A stretch of DNA of 64,000 bases, taken from assembly GCF_040689105.1 (NCBI RefSeq), contig NZ_JBFBVU010000010.1, positions 86,680 to 150,679 on the forward strand. The letters run 5' to 3'. This DNA is from Meridianimarinicoccus marinus. GTDB lineage: Bacteria; Pseudomonadota; Alphaproteobacteria; Rhodobacterales; Rhodobacteraceae. The position numbers were made by a program, and so were the translations under genes. The notes under the pieces were generated by a model. It was not told the DNA's origin. It did no database searches and saw only the letters and a program-made list of their open reading frames with translations. Shown here piece after piece: positions 54,004 through 62,820 of the stretch; the first letter of the stretch is position 1, and each line of letters starts with the position of its first letter.

Positions 54004-54597
54004 ATGGCACGAGCAAAGTTCCTTTGCGACGCCGAGCGCTGCATCGAATGCAACGCCTGCGTCACGGCCTGTAAGAACGAGCACGAGGTGCCCTGGGGCA
54101 TCAACCGGCGACGGGTCGTTACCATCAACGACGGCAATCCGGGCGAGCGATCGATCTCGGTCGCCTGCATGCACTGTTCGGACGCGCCCTGCATGGCGGT
54201 CTGCCCGGTGGATTGCTTCTATCAGACCGAAGACGGCGTGGTGCTCCATTCCAAGGATCTGTGCATCGGCTGCGGCTATTGCTTCTACGCGTGCCCCTTC
54301 GGCGCACCGCAATACCCGCAGGCGGGCAACTTCGGATCCCGTGGCAAGATGGACAAATGCACCTTCTGCGCCGGTGGCCCGGAAGAGACCCACTCCACCG
54401 CCGAATTCCAGAAGTACGGACGCAACCGGATCGCCGAGGGCAAACTGCCGCTCTGCGCCGAGATGTGTTCGACCAAGGCGCTTCTGGCCGGCGATGGCGA
54501 CGTGGTCTCGGCCATCTACCGCGAACGCGTGGTGGCCCGCGGCTTCGGCTCCGGCGCCTGGGGCTGGGGCACGGCCTATGACCAGAAAGGCGGCTGA
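54004..54597 (+). CDS. Formate dehydrogenase beta (iron-sulfur) subunit
   Basis: A 197-residue electron-transfer subunit with four cysteine clusters in the usual order: CIECNACVTACKNEH, CMHCSDAPCMAVCPVDC, CIGCGYCFYACPFGAP, and CTFCAGG with a later CAEMC. These bind four 4Fe-4S centres linking the catalytic site to the cytochrome b subunit. It starts 11 bases after the alpha subunit. A large hairpin follows it. Confidence 0.94.
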   Translation: MARAKFLCDAERCIECNACVTACKNEHEVPWGINRRRVVTINDGNPGERSISVACMHCSDAPCMAVCPVDCFYQTEDGVVLHSKDLCIGCGYCFYACPFGAPQYPQAGNFGSRGKMDKCTFCAGGPEETHSTAEFQKYGRNRIAEGKLPLCAEMCSTKALLAGDGDVVSAIYRERVVARGFGSGAWGWGTAYDQKGG

Positions 54598-54624
54598 GCC
54601 GGCTTTCTTCCAAGGCTGAAACAC

Positions 54625-54656
54625 GGCGGCGGCCCTTCCTGCAAAGGGCCGCCGCC
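54625..54656 (+). terminator. Strong GC hairpin between formate dehydrogenase beta and gamma genes
   Basis: An 11-bp perfect GC stem (GGCGGCGGCCC / GGGCCGCCGCC), extended by A-T pairs, lies 27 bases past the beta-subunit stop. A T-run follows only about 17 bases later (ATTGTTTTT at 54672-54680), so it may act as a partial terminator or an mRNA-stabilising hairpin. The gamma gene begins 184 bases downstream of the stem. Confidence 0.6.
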
Positions 54657-54840
54657 CGACCCTTTGACCCATTGTTTTTCGCGCGATCCTGCCCGTATCG
54701 TGATCCCACCACGTGGCGACCGCGCCCCGAATTGATCCGCTGGGCAAATGCCCCGCAAATGCTACGTTAGGGAAAGGCCGGGTCCGGCCCGAACCCCTCC
54801 GCGCCCTTTGCGGCACACCGATGTCATGGAGAGAGTGACC

Positions 54841-56070
54841 ATGCTCAAACACGCAGTTCTGGCCCTGTTCCTTTGCCTGGGCAGTCTGACCGCCGCCGCT
54901 GCGCAGGAGGCCGCGCCCGAAGCCACCGCCGCACCGGACCGCAGCGCCACCGGCGGCGCCCAGACGCTGGAAGACATCCTTGCCCGCCAGCGCGGCGAGA
55001 AGATCGACGACAGTTTCCGGCGCAACGCCACCGGCGACCCCGATGCTGCCGCCGCCATCGCCGCGCAACTGGGCACCCTGGGCGGTGCCTCGGATTCGGA
55101 AGTCTACCGCGCCCTGCGCTATGGCAGCGCGGATGTAACAGTCTCGAACGATGGCCCGGCCTCGGACGTGCTGATCCAGGACAGCGGCATGAAATGGCTG
55201 GAATTCCGGCAGGGCCCGCTGGCCACCTATGGCGGCTATGCCCTGCTGGGCATGATCGGCCTGCTGCTGCTGTTCTATCTGCTGCGCGGCAAGATCCGCA
55301 TCGACGGTGAAAAGACCGGGCACAAGGTCTTGCGGTTTTCCAGCATCGAACGCTTCGGGCATTGGCTGTTCGCGGGGTCGTTCCTGCTGCTGGCCTTCAC
55401 CGGGCTGATCGTGTTCTTCGGCCGCAAGGGGCTGATCCCGCTTCTGGGCAAGGATGCCTATGCGCAACTGGCGCAGGTGTCGAAATGGGTGCACAACAAC
55501 GTCGCCTGGGCCTTCATGCTGGGGCTGGTGATGATCACCGTCATGTGGCTGGTCCACAATATTCCCAACCGCCATGACCTGAAGTGGTTCGCCGTCGCCG
55601 GCGGGCTGTTTTCCAAGAACGTCCATCCACCGGCCCGCAAGTTCAACGGCGGACAGAAGATCATCTTCTGGTCTTGCGTGGTGCTGGGGGTGTCGATCTC
55701 GATTTCCGGCCTGTCGCTGCTGTTCCCCTTCGAGATGCCGATGTTCGCCAAGACCTTCGTGATCCTGAACGACACCCCGATCCCCGGCTGGCTGGGACTT
55801 GCTCCCCTGCCCGAACAGATGGCGCCGCATCAGGAAATGCAGCTGAGCCAGGCCTGGCACGCCATCGTCGCCTTCGTTTTCATGGCCATCATCATCGCCC
55901 ATATCTACCTGGGCTCGGTCGGCATGGAGGGCGCCTTCGACGCCATGGGCTCGGGCGAGGTCGAGGAACAATGGGCGCGCGAGCACCACGGCCTCTGGGT
56001 CAAGGAGCTGGAGGAGAAGGGCAAGACCGCCGCCACTTCCGCCGGCGGACAGCACAGCCCCGCCGAGTGA
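54841..56070 (+). CDS. Formate dehydrogenase gamma (cytochrome b556) subunit
   Basis: A 409-residue membrane subunit. A signal peptide (ending AAAAQE) precedes an extra N-terminal periplasmic part of about 110 residues. Then come a first membrane helix (GYALLGMIGLLLLFYLLRG), SSIERFGHWLFAGSFLLLAF with a haem-binding histidine, and further helices containing WAFMLGLVMITVMWLVHN and AWHAIVAFVFMAIIIAHIY. It passes electrons from the beta subunit to quinone or cytochrome. Start 54841 has GGAGAGAG upstream; ATG 54826 is possible. Ends overlapping the next gene (TGATG). Confidence 0.9.
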   Translation: MLKHAVLALFLCLGSLTAAAAQEAAPEATAAPDRSATGGAQTLEDILARQRGEKIDDSFRRNATGDPDAAAAIAAQLGTLGGASDSEVYRALRYGSADVTVSNDGPASDVLIQDSGMKWLEFRQGPLATYGGYALLGMIGLLLLFYLLRGKIRIDGEKTGHKVLRFSSIERFGHWLFAGSFLLLAFTGLIVFFGRKGLIPLLGKDAYAQLAQVSKWVHNNVAWAFMLGLVMITVMWLVHNIPNRHDLKWFAVAGGLFSKNVHPPARKFNGGQKIIFWSCVVLGVSISISGLSLLFPFEMPMFAKTFVILNDTPIPGWLGLAPLPEQMAPHQEMQLSQAWHAIVAFVFMAIIIAHIYLGSVGMEGAFDAMGSGEVEEQWAREHHGLWVKELEEKGKTAATSAGGQHSPAE

Positions 56071-57365
56071 TGCCCCGCGCCGCGGCCCTGCTTCTGGCGC
56101 TGGCCCTACCGGGGCTGGCGCAAGCGTCGGAATTCTTCACGCTGAAAGGCCATGGCGGCCCGGTCAAAGGGCTGGCCGTGGCCACCGACGGCACCATCGC
56201 CAGCGCCAGTTTCGACAATGCCGTGGGCCTGTGGCAGGGCACCGCCCCGCGCTGGCTGGACGACCATCGCGCGGCGGTGAACACGGTGGCCTTCGCGGCG
56301 GCTGACCGGCTGATCTCGGCCGGCGATGATTTCCGGGTGGTGCTGTGGTCGCTGCCGGATGGCACCGCGACCGAGTTGTTCCAGCACAAGGGCAAGGTGA
56401 TGGGTCTGGCGGTCAGCGCCGATGGCACCCGCGCCGCCAGTGCCAGCTGGGATGGCACCATCGCGCTGCTGGACCTTACCGCTGACACGCCCCCGGTCCT
56501 GCTGCGCGGCCATGCCAGCGGCGTCAACGCGGTGACCTTTGCCCAGAATGATCAGCGCCTGATCTCGGCCGGGGTCGATGGCACGGTGCGCTACTGGAAC
56601 ACGGCCTCGGGCGCCGAGACCCGCCAGCTTCTGACCAATGGCTTCGGCGTCAACACCCTGATCGCCACGCCCAGCTGGCTGGCCTATGGCGCGGTGGACG
56701 GGGTCACGCGCATCATCGATCCCGATACCGGCACGGCGCTGGCCGATTTCACGCTGGACCGCCGCCCGATCCTGGCCATGGCCCATAGCCCCACAGCACA
56801 GCGGCTGGCCGTGGGCGATGGCGAGGGCTACATCATGGTGCTCGATACCCAGTCCTGGCGGATCGCGGGCGACTTCCGCGCCTCTCTGACCGGGCCGATC
56901 TGGGCGCTGGCGTTCTCGCCCGACGGGCAGAACCTCCACGCCGCCGGGCTGGATCCGACGGTATATTCCTGGCCGTTGGACACGCTGGACGATCAGGATC
57001 CCATGGCCGCCCCCGACCGCCCCTATCTGCGCGACCCCGCCGAAATGACCAATGGCGAGCGTCAGTTCGCCCGCAAATGCTCGATCTGCCACAGCCTGAC
57101 CCCCGACAGCGCCCGGCGCGCCGGGCCCAGCCTGCACGGGGTGTTCGGACGCCCGGCGGGCGCCCTGCCGGACTACAGCTATTCCAAGACCCTGACCGAG
57201 GCCGATTTCGCCTGGGATGCCGCCGCCATCGACCAGCTGTTCGACCTCGGCCCCGACCATTTCATTCCGGGCACCAAGATGCCCATGCAACGGATCACCG
57301 CCCCGCAGGATCGTGCCGATCTCATCGCCTTCCTGCGCCGCGCCACCTCATCGACCGGAGAGTGA
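56070..57365 (+). CDS. WD40-repeat protein fused to cytochrome c
   Basis: A 431-residue exported protein. Residues 1-20 are a signal peptide. Residues 21-305 form a WD40-type beta-propeller of about seven blades (repeated patterns such as KVMGLAVSADGTRAASASWD and AVTFAQNDQRLISAGVDGTV). Residues 325-425 are a class I cytochrome c with CSICH (337-341) and M404 (GTKMPM) as the likely axial ligand. Its start overlaps the gamma-subunit stop, so it is coupled to the enzyme and may receive its electrons or organise the complex in the periplasm. Confidence 0.88.
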   Translation: MPRAAALLLALALPGLAQASEFFTLKGHGGPVKGLAVATDGTIASASFDNAVGLWQGTAPRWLDDHRAAVNTVAFAAADRLISAGDDFRVVLWSLPDGTATELFQHKGKVMGLAVSADGTRAASASWDGTIALLDLTADTPPVLLRGHASGVNAVTFAQNDQRLISAGVDGTVRYWNTASGAETRQLLTNGFGVNTLIATPSWLAYGAVDGVTRIIDPDTGTALADFTLDRRPILAMAHSPTAQRLAVGDGEGYIMVLDTQSWRIAGDFRASLTGPIWALAFSPDGQNLHAAGLDPTVYSWPLDTLDDQDPMAAPDRPYLRDPAEMTNGERQFARKCSICHSLTPDSARRAGPSLHGVFGRPAGALPDYSYSKTLTEADFAWDAAAIDQLFDLGPDHFIPGTKMPMQRITAPQDRADLIAFLRRATSSTGE

Positions 57366-57366
57366 C

Positions 57367-57492
57367 ATGAAAGCCATGTTCCTGGCGTTTGCCGCCGTCA
57401 TCGTCATCGCCTTTGCGGCAGACCAGATCCTGCAACGGGCGGGGTTTTCCGCGGCCGAGCGCACAAGCGGCGATTCGGTGCGGCTGGAATAG
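57367..57492 (+). CDS. 41-residue membrane peptide at the end of the formate dehydrogenase operon
   Basis: A tiny protein with one hydrophobic helix (MFLAFAAVIVIAFAADQIL) and a short polar tail (ERTSGDSVRLE). It starts one base after the WD40-cytochrome stop. Its size, placement and helix suggest a small accessory subunit, but no family is recognised. It is the last gene of the operon. Confidence 0.65.
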   Translation: MKAMFLAFAAVIVIAFAADQILQRAGFSAAERTSGDSVRLE

Positions 57493-57573
57493 CGGCCTTT
57501 TCCGCCCAAGCCTGAGGCATTCGTGGCCACTATCCGCCGTGTCTTCGGGCATCGGCGCCCATTCCGAGAAAGC

Positions 57574-57595
57574 CGTGGCCGGGGCGCGGGCCACG
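57574..57595 (+). terminator. GC-rich hairpin downstream of the formate dehydrogenase operon
   Basis: A 7-bp stem (CGTGGCC / GGCCACG) with an 8-base loop, 81 bases past the last gene of the operon. No T-run follows. It may be a weak terminator or chance in GC-rich DNA. Confidence 0.3.
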
Positions 57596-57656
57596 TGCTA
57601 GCGCAGGGGAAACGAGGGCGCGACTCGCCCCCTCCCCGGCCGGAAAGGCACGCCAA

Positions 57657-58508
57657 ATGGCACTTCTCACCCCCGACGGCACCAGGACCGTCAATGACAT
57701 CGCAAGCCGCTACGGGCTGTCCCCGGATGCGGTGCTGACCCTGCTGGTGGCGGTCAACAACGGCGGCGGCTCGCAGGCGCAATTCTCGCATCCCGAACTG
57801 GGCGGCATGGGCCAATGGTCCATGGGCGGCATGGTGATGGTCGGCGACATGTTCAACAATTCGCTGAAGTTCACCGTCGACCAGATCTGCACCGAACTGT
57901 CCAACGCGCTGGCGGGGGGGCAACTGTTCAAACCGGTCCCGCGCCCGACCCAGATGTCCAGCCAGTCGCAAAGCCAGGGCAGCGGCGCCAGCTTCTCGGT
58001 GCAGGGCGGCTACGGCGGCGGCTCGGGCTGGCCGTCAGAGCTGGGCGCGCCGTCCTCGGTCGGCAGCCAGAACAACCTGCGCTATGCGGTCTTTCCCAAC
58101 ACCCGGCGGCTGGCCATCGACCTGAACGGCCAGATCACCGTCTATGACATCGGCGATCACCAGATCAGCGGCTTTTCGCAGCAACAAGGCGGCGACCAAT
58201 CGATCACCTTCACCAGCCAATACGGTCTGGTGCGCGTGGCCGACCTGCCGGTTGTCCCGGCGCAGGGCAGCGCGCCCGCGCCGCAACCGCCCGCAGCAGA
58301 CCCGACCCCTGCCGCAGACGAGCCGACACCGGAACCTGCGCCCGCCTCCAAGGCCGCCGAGACCACCCCAACGGCACACAAAGGCGCTGGCGCCGACAGC
58401 AGCGAGATTTTCTCGCTGATCGAACAACTGGCCAGCCTGCACGACAAGGGCATCCTGACCGATGCCGAGTTCGAGACCAAGAAGGCGGAACTTCTGGCCC
58501 GGCTCTGA
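57657..58508 (+). CDS. SHOCT-domain protein of unknown function
   Basis: A 283-residue soluble protein. The start MALLTPDGTRTVNDIASRYG reads like a short helix-turn-helix. A glycine-rich segment (about 35-62) and a Ser/Gln-rich linker (TQMSSQSQSQGSGAS) follow. Then come a beta-rich core, an Ala/Pro low-complexity linker, and a C-terminal SHOCT helix pair (IEQLASLHDKGILTDAEFET). SHOCT domains mediate oligomer or membrane contacts. Its stop is 23 bases from the stop of the shortened dnaE2. Confidence 0.72.
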   Translation: MALLTPDGTRTVNDIASRYGLSPDAVLTLLVAVNNGGGSQAQFSHPELGGMGQWSMGGMVMVGDMFNNSLKFTVDQICTELSNALAGGQLFKPVPRPTQMSSQSQSQGSGASFSVQGGYGGGSGWPSELGAPSSVGSQNNLRYAVFPNTRRLAIDLNGQITVYDIGDHQISGFSQQQGGDQSITFTSQYGLVRVADLPVVPAQGSAPAPQPPAADPTPAADEPTPEPAPASKAAETTPTAHKGAGADSSEIFSLIEQLASLHDKGILTDAEFETKKAELLARL

Positions 58509-58531
58509 CAGGGGCAGATCGCTCAGCCTGT

Positions 58532-61459
58532 TCACGGTTGAGACCCGAGCATCGCCGCCACCGGCCACCCCGGCGTCAGCGTCTCGCGCAGCAACCCCAT
58601 GGGATGGGCGCGCAGCGACAGGCGCAGGGCGACGTAATCCTCGACCATCTCTTCGCCCAGCGTCATCTGCGGCAGATCGGCGGCGCGCTCAAAAATCCCT
58701 TCGCCGTCCAGATCGCCCTCGAACAGCGGCAGGGGCTTCTCGGCGGTGATGGCGCGGGCCTCCCACAGGGCCTCGCGGCGGTTCAGCCCGAGGCTGGCGA
58801 AGACATCCGCCTCGGCCAGCCGGGCGATCTGGCGCGGCGGCACCCCGGCGCGGCGCCAGACGTCGGCCAGGCTGCGGTAACCGTTGCCGCGCGCGGCGGT
58901 CAGCCAGGTGATGTCCTCTTCCTTCAGCGCCTTGATCTGGCGAAACCCCAGCCGCAGGGCCAGCCCGCCGTGCCCGTCGGGCTCCATCACACTGTCCCAG
59001 AAGCTGGCGTTCACATCCACCGGGCGCACCTCGACCCCATGGGCGCGCACGTCGCGCACGATCTGTGCCGGGGCATAGAACCCCATGGGCTGCGAGTTCA
59101 GCAACGCGCAGGCAAAGATCCCCGGATGATGGCATTTCAGCCAGGCCGAGGCATAGACCAGCAGCGCGAAACTGGCGGCATGGCTTTCGGGAAATCCATA
59201 GGATCCGAAACCCTCGATCTGCCCGAAACAGCGTTCGGCGAAATCGCGGTCATAGCCGTTCTTCGCCATGCCCTTCAGGAACCTTGTGCGGAATTCGGAC
59301 ACATTGCCGTGCTTCTTGAAAGTCGCCAGAGAGCGGCGCAACCGGTCGGCCTCGTCGGGGGAAAACCCGGCCCCGACGATGGCGATCTGCATCGCCTGTT
59401 CCTGAAACAGCGGCACGCCCAGGGTCTTGCCCAGCACCTGGCCAAGGGCATCCGAGGGAAAGCGCACCTCCTCCTCGCCGTTGCGGCGGCGGATGTAGGG
59501 ATGCACCATGTCGCCCTGGATCGGGCCGGGGCGGATGATGGCGACCTCGATCACCAGATCATAGAAACAGCGCGGCTTCATCCGGGGCAGGAAGTTCATC
59601 TGCGCCCGGCTTTCCACCTGAAAGACCCCGATGGCATCGGCCCGGCACAGCATGTCGTAGACCGCCGGATCCTCGGGCGGCAGGCTGGCCAGGGTCAGGT
59701 CGCGCCGGTGATGCAGCGCCACCAGGTCAAAACCCTTGCGGATGCAGCTGAGCATGCCCAGCCCCAGCACATCGACCTTCAGGATCCCCAGCGCATCAAT
59801 GTCGTCCTTGTCCCAGCAGATGACGGTGCGGTCTTCCATGGTGGCGTTCTCGATCGGCACCAGTTCGTCCAGACGATCTTGGGTGATGACGAAGCCGCCG
59901 ACGTGCTGGGACAGGTGCCGGGGGAAGCCCTGGATGTCCTGCACCAGCGCCATGGTCTGGGCCAGCTGGGGATCGTCGGGGTCCAGCCCGATCTCGCGCA
60001 TCCGGCTGATCGCCGAGCCGGCGCCGCCGCCCCAGCCCCAGATCTGGCTGGACATGGCGCCCAGCGTGTCCTCGGAAAGGCCCATGGCGCGACCCACCTC
60101 GCGCACGGCGCGCTTGCCGCGATAATGGATGACCGTGGCGGTCAGCCCGGCGCGGTGGCGGCCATAGCGCTGATAGATGTGCTGAATCACCTCCTCGCGC
60201 CGCTCGTGTTCGAAATCGACATCGATGTCGGGCGGCTCGTTGCGCGCCTCGGAGACGAAGCGTTCGAAGACCATGGTGCCGATCTCGGGGCTGACCGAGG
60301 TCACCCCCAGCAGGTAGCAGACCACCGAATTGGCCGCCGAGCCGCGCCCCTGACACAGGATGCCGCGCGACCGGGCGAAATCGACGATGTCATGGACGGT
60401 CAGGAAATAGGGGGCGAAGTTCAGCTTGCCGATCAGGCGCAACTCATGCCCCATCTGGGCGAGCACCTTGTCGGGCGCGCCGCCCGGATAGCGCCAGGAC
60501 AGACCGGCCCGCGCCAGTTGCGTCAGCCGTTCCAGCGCGGTTTCGCCATCGCGGGTTTCCGAGGGGTAGTCATAGCGCAACTGGTCAAGTGAGAACCCGA
60601 TGCGCCCGGCAATGGTCCGGGCATGGGCCAGCGCGTCTTCATGGCCGGCAAAGATCCGCGCCATCTCGGCCGGGCTGCGCAGGCGCTGTTCGGCGTGGAC
60701 CTGCGCGGCACGGCCCAGATCGGCCACCTTGCAGCCGGTGCGAATGGCGGTCAGCACATCGGCCAGCTTGCGGCGGCGGGCGTCGTGCAGCACCGGCGCG
60801 CAGGCGGCCACGGGGGGCAGGCCCAGGTGTGTGGCCAGGGCGGCAATGGCAGCGAAACGGGCCCGGTCCTGCCCGTCGTATTGCGGGGTCAGCAGCACCG
60901 CGCAGGCCTGGGGGAAGCGGCGCGCCAGCCGTTCTGCCTGTGGCCAGCGCCCGCCCGCGCCGCCCGGCACCGGCAGATCCCGTGGCGGGTGCAGCAGCAG
61001 CTCCATCCCCGCGCCCAGCTCCAGCAGGTCCTCGAGGCACAGATCGCAGGCGCCCTTTTCGGCCCGCAGCCGCCCGCGCGACAACAGCCGCGACAGCCGC
61101 CCCCAGGCCGCGCGATCCCGTGGCAGGGCCAGCACCCGGCTGCCGCAGCGCAGGGCCAGCGTCGCCGCGGGCAGCAGCCTCGGTACGCAGGTCAGGATCG
61201 GCGCCGGGCGATGCGGGCGGCCTGCGGGCAGTGGCGGGCCAATGGGCCCGTCCTCGGCCAGCACCGCCGCCCGGTCCCGCACATGGCGGGCGATCTCGCG
61301 CAGTTCCACATGCGCGCGCACGATCCCCGCCACCGAGTTCTCATCGGCGATGGCAAAGGCTTCAAACCCCAGTTCCGCCGCCTTTGCCGCGTATTCCTCG
61401 GGATGCGCAGCGCCGGTCAGGAAGGTGAAATTCGATGTGATGCAGAGTTCCACGGACAT
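58532..61459 (-). CDS. dnaE2: Error-prone DNA polymerase DnaE2, C-terminally shortened
   Basis: A 975-residue C-family polymerase for damage-induced mutagenesis. The PHP domain starts at the N-terminus (LCITSNFTFLTGAAHPEEYA). The polymerase acidic motif PDIDVD lies at 410-415 (D411, D413), with VDVLGLGML later. Family members run to about 1,080 residues or more; this one stops after LRAHPMGLLRETLTPGW, with a short unrelated tail (PVAAMLGSQP). The OB-fold C-terminal domain of roughly 110-120 residues is missing. The usual imuA and imuB partners are absent; decayed insertion sequences lie upstream. Confidence 0.88.
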   Translation of the reverse strand: MSVELCITSNFTFLTGAAHPEEYAAKAAELGFEAFAIADENSVAGIVRAHVELREIARHVRDRAAVLAEDGPIGPPLPAGRPHRPAPILTCVPRLLPAATLALRCGSRVLALPRDRAAWGRLSRLLSRGRLRAEKGACDLCLEDLLELGAGMELLLHPPRDLPVPGGAGGRWPQAERLARRFPQACAVLLTPQYDGQDRARFAAIAALATHLGLPPVAACAPVLHDARRRKLADVLTAIRTGCKVADLGRAAQVHAEQRLRSPAEMARIFAGHEDALAHARTIAGRIGFSLDQLRYDYPSETRDGETALERLTQLARAGLSWRYPGGAPDKVLAQMGHELRLIGKLNFAPYFLTVHDIVDFARSRGILCQGRGSAANSVVCYLLGVTSVSPEIGTMVFERFVSEARNEPPDIDVDFEHERREEVIQHIYQRYGRHRAGLTATVIHYRGKRAVREVGRAMGLSEDTLGAMSSQIWGWGGGAGSAISRMREIGLDPDDPQLAQTMALVQDIQGFPRHLSQHVGGFVITQDRLDELVPIENATMEDRTVICWDKDDIDALGILKVDVLGLGMLSCIRKGFDLVALHHRRDLTLASLPPEDPAVYDMLCRADAIGVFQVESRAQMNFLPRMKPRCFYDLVIEVAIIRPGPIQGDMVHPYIRRRNGEEEVRFPSDALGQVLGKTLGVPLFQEQAMQIAIVGAGFSPDEADRLRRSLATFKKHGNVSEFRTRFLKGMAKNGYDRDFAERCFGQIEGFGSYGFPESHAASFALLVYASAWLKCHHPGIFACALLNSQPMGFYAPAQIVRDVRAHGVEVRPVDVNASFWDSVMEPDGHGGLALRLGFRQIKALKEEDITWLTAARGNGYRSLADVWRRAGVPPRQIARLAEADVFASLGLNRREALWEARAITAEKPLPLFEGDLDGEGIFERAADLPQMTLGEEMVEDYVALRLSLRAHPMGLLRETLTPGWPVAAMLGSQP

Positions 61460-61747
61460 GAGGGCGGCTCCGAATCCCCTGAGTCACCGCAGTATATTCC
61501 CGTTTTGTTCTCATCCCTAGGCTCTGGACTTCGATAATGGGATTGTTTCTGCCCGCCGTATCTTTTGGCGTGGGTCCTTGGGTACATGCATCGGTCCGGG
61601 TCAACGCGCTGGCTGCCAACACCATGCTGGTTCGATGCAATTCCGACCTGCCCATCACATAAGCGTGCTTGATGGATGTCAGCGACGGTCCAGAGCACGG
61701 CATCATCGGAACCAAGTCTCTGCGGGACCTCGAGGGCTTGCGATTAG
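61460..61747. other. Unassigned segment between dnaE2 and insertion-sequence remnants
   Basis: About 288 bases. Reading frames on the minus strand are open over part of it (for example VLWTVADIHQARLCDGQV at about 61645-61695) but match nothing I recognise. It holds a possible dnaE2 promoter with a LexA-like box near 61500. It may be junction DNA left after the IS256 3' end was lost. Confidence 0.4.
61496..61510. promoter_or_regulatory. LexA (SOS) box-like site upstream of dnaE2
   Basis: ATTC-N7-GTTC, one mismatch from the alphaproteobacterial LexA consensus GTTC-N7-GTTC (on the minus strand GAAC-N7-GAAT). It is centred about 44 bases before the dnaE2 start, a position suited to repression. 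dnaE2 is SOS-regulated in many bacteria. Confidence 0.5.
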
Positions 61748-62762
61748 GATGGCCGCGGGCGCGGACCGCCCGGCGCAGCTTCGAATTCAAGGCCTCTATG
61801 GCATTCATGGTGTAAATGATCCGGCACACGCTCTCCGGAAAGGCAAAGAACGGGATGACCATATCCAAGTTCCACCGCCAAGCGGGGCCGATGGCAGGGT
61901 ATTTCGCTCCCCAAGGGCCTTCCTCGAAGGCGTCCAGAGCGATCGCGGCCTCTTCGGCGTCTTTGGCCCGGTAGACGGCCCGCAGCGCCTGCGCCACCGG
62001 CTTGCGGTCCTTCCAGGACGCGAAGCTCATGGAATGGCGGATCAGATGTACGATGCAGGTCTGGACCACGGTGTCCGGAACGACCACGTTGATCGCTTCC
62101 GGGAAGCATTTCAACCCATCCACGACAGCGACGAGGATGTCGCCTAAGCCGCGGGCCTTCAGCGCGTTCATCACGCGAAGCCAGAACTTCGCACCTTCCG
62201 TCTGCTCTATCCAGAGGCCGGGAATGTTCTTGGTTCCATCGGGCAGGATGCCCAAGGCGATGTAGACCGCCTTGTTTCGGATCTTGACCCGGATCGCGTC
62301 AAGTAAGACCTGCGGATGACAGGCGACGAGCGGCCGGTTCTGCTATTCCGCGACCACCTCGAGCACCGCAGTCGTCACCGCCGAGATCAGGTCGGGCGAC
62401 ACGTCGATGCCGTAGATATCTTCCAGATGCATACGGATCTCGCGCAGGCTCATGCCGCGCGCGTACATCGAAATGACCTTGTCGTCGAACTCCGGAAAAC
62501 GCCGCTGAGATTTGGCAACCAGCTTCGGATCGAAGCTGCCGTCGCGGTCCCGCGGGATGTCCAGCGACACTTTCGAAGTGCCGTTGCGGTGGTTGCCAGC
62601 CACGCGACCGGCATCGCCGACCAGATGCTCGTCCAACTCCGCGTTCAGAAGCCGCTGCGACAGCGCCTTCTTCCGCTATGCGACAAGCCCGACCTTCGCG
62701 AACAGATCTTGAGGGACGCGGCCAGCCAGAAGCTGGTCCGATAGGTCTTTCACGATCGCCAT
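61748..62762 (-). pseudogene. IS256-family transposase, decayed
   Basis: One reading frame carries most of an IS256-type transposase: DEHLVGDAGRVAGNHRNGTS, SLDIPRDRDGSFDPKL, FDDKVISMYARGMSLREI, ILPDGTKNIPGLWIEQTEGA, DGLKCFPEAINVVVP and NAIEALNSKLRRAVRARGH. It starts at ATG 62762 with AGAGGAG upstream. Two in-frame amber codons break it, at 62676-62678 and 62343-62345 (the latter where EWQNRP is expected). About six residues are deleted after IRVKIR. The C-terminus is lost after RARGH at about 61748. It cannot make a full transposase. Confidence 0.85.
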
Positions 62763-62791
62763 GTGTTGCTCCTCTTCGTTCCATCACTATG

Positions 62792-62820
62792 GCCCCGCAC
62801 ACAAGATTCCTGACAGTCCC
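62792..62820. repeat. Probable IS256-type terminal inverted repeat (single copy)
   Basis: Read on the minus strand, GGGACTGTCAGGAATCTTGT and the following GC-rich bases resemble the ends of IS256-family elements. They sit 30 bases before the transposase ATG, exactly where the interrupted IS5 frame stops resembling its family. The matching far end was not found, in keeping with loss of the element's 3' side. Confidence 0.5.

Noticed and set aside
50921..54016. A 1031-codon open frame antisense to the formate dehydrogenase alpha subunit
   Set aside because: It mirrors the codon pattern of the real gene on the other strand, has no recognisable domain and no ribosome site; long antisense frames are common in GC-rich DNA.
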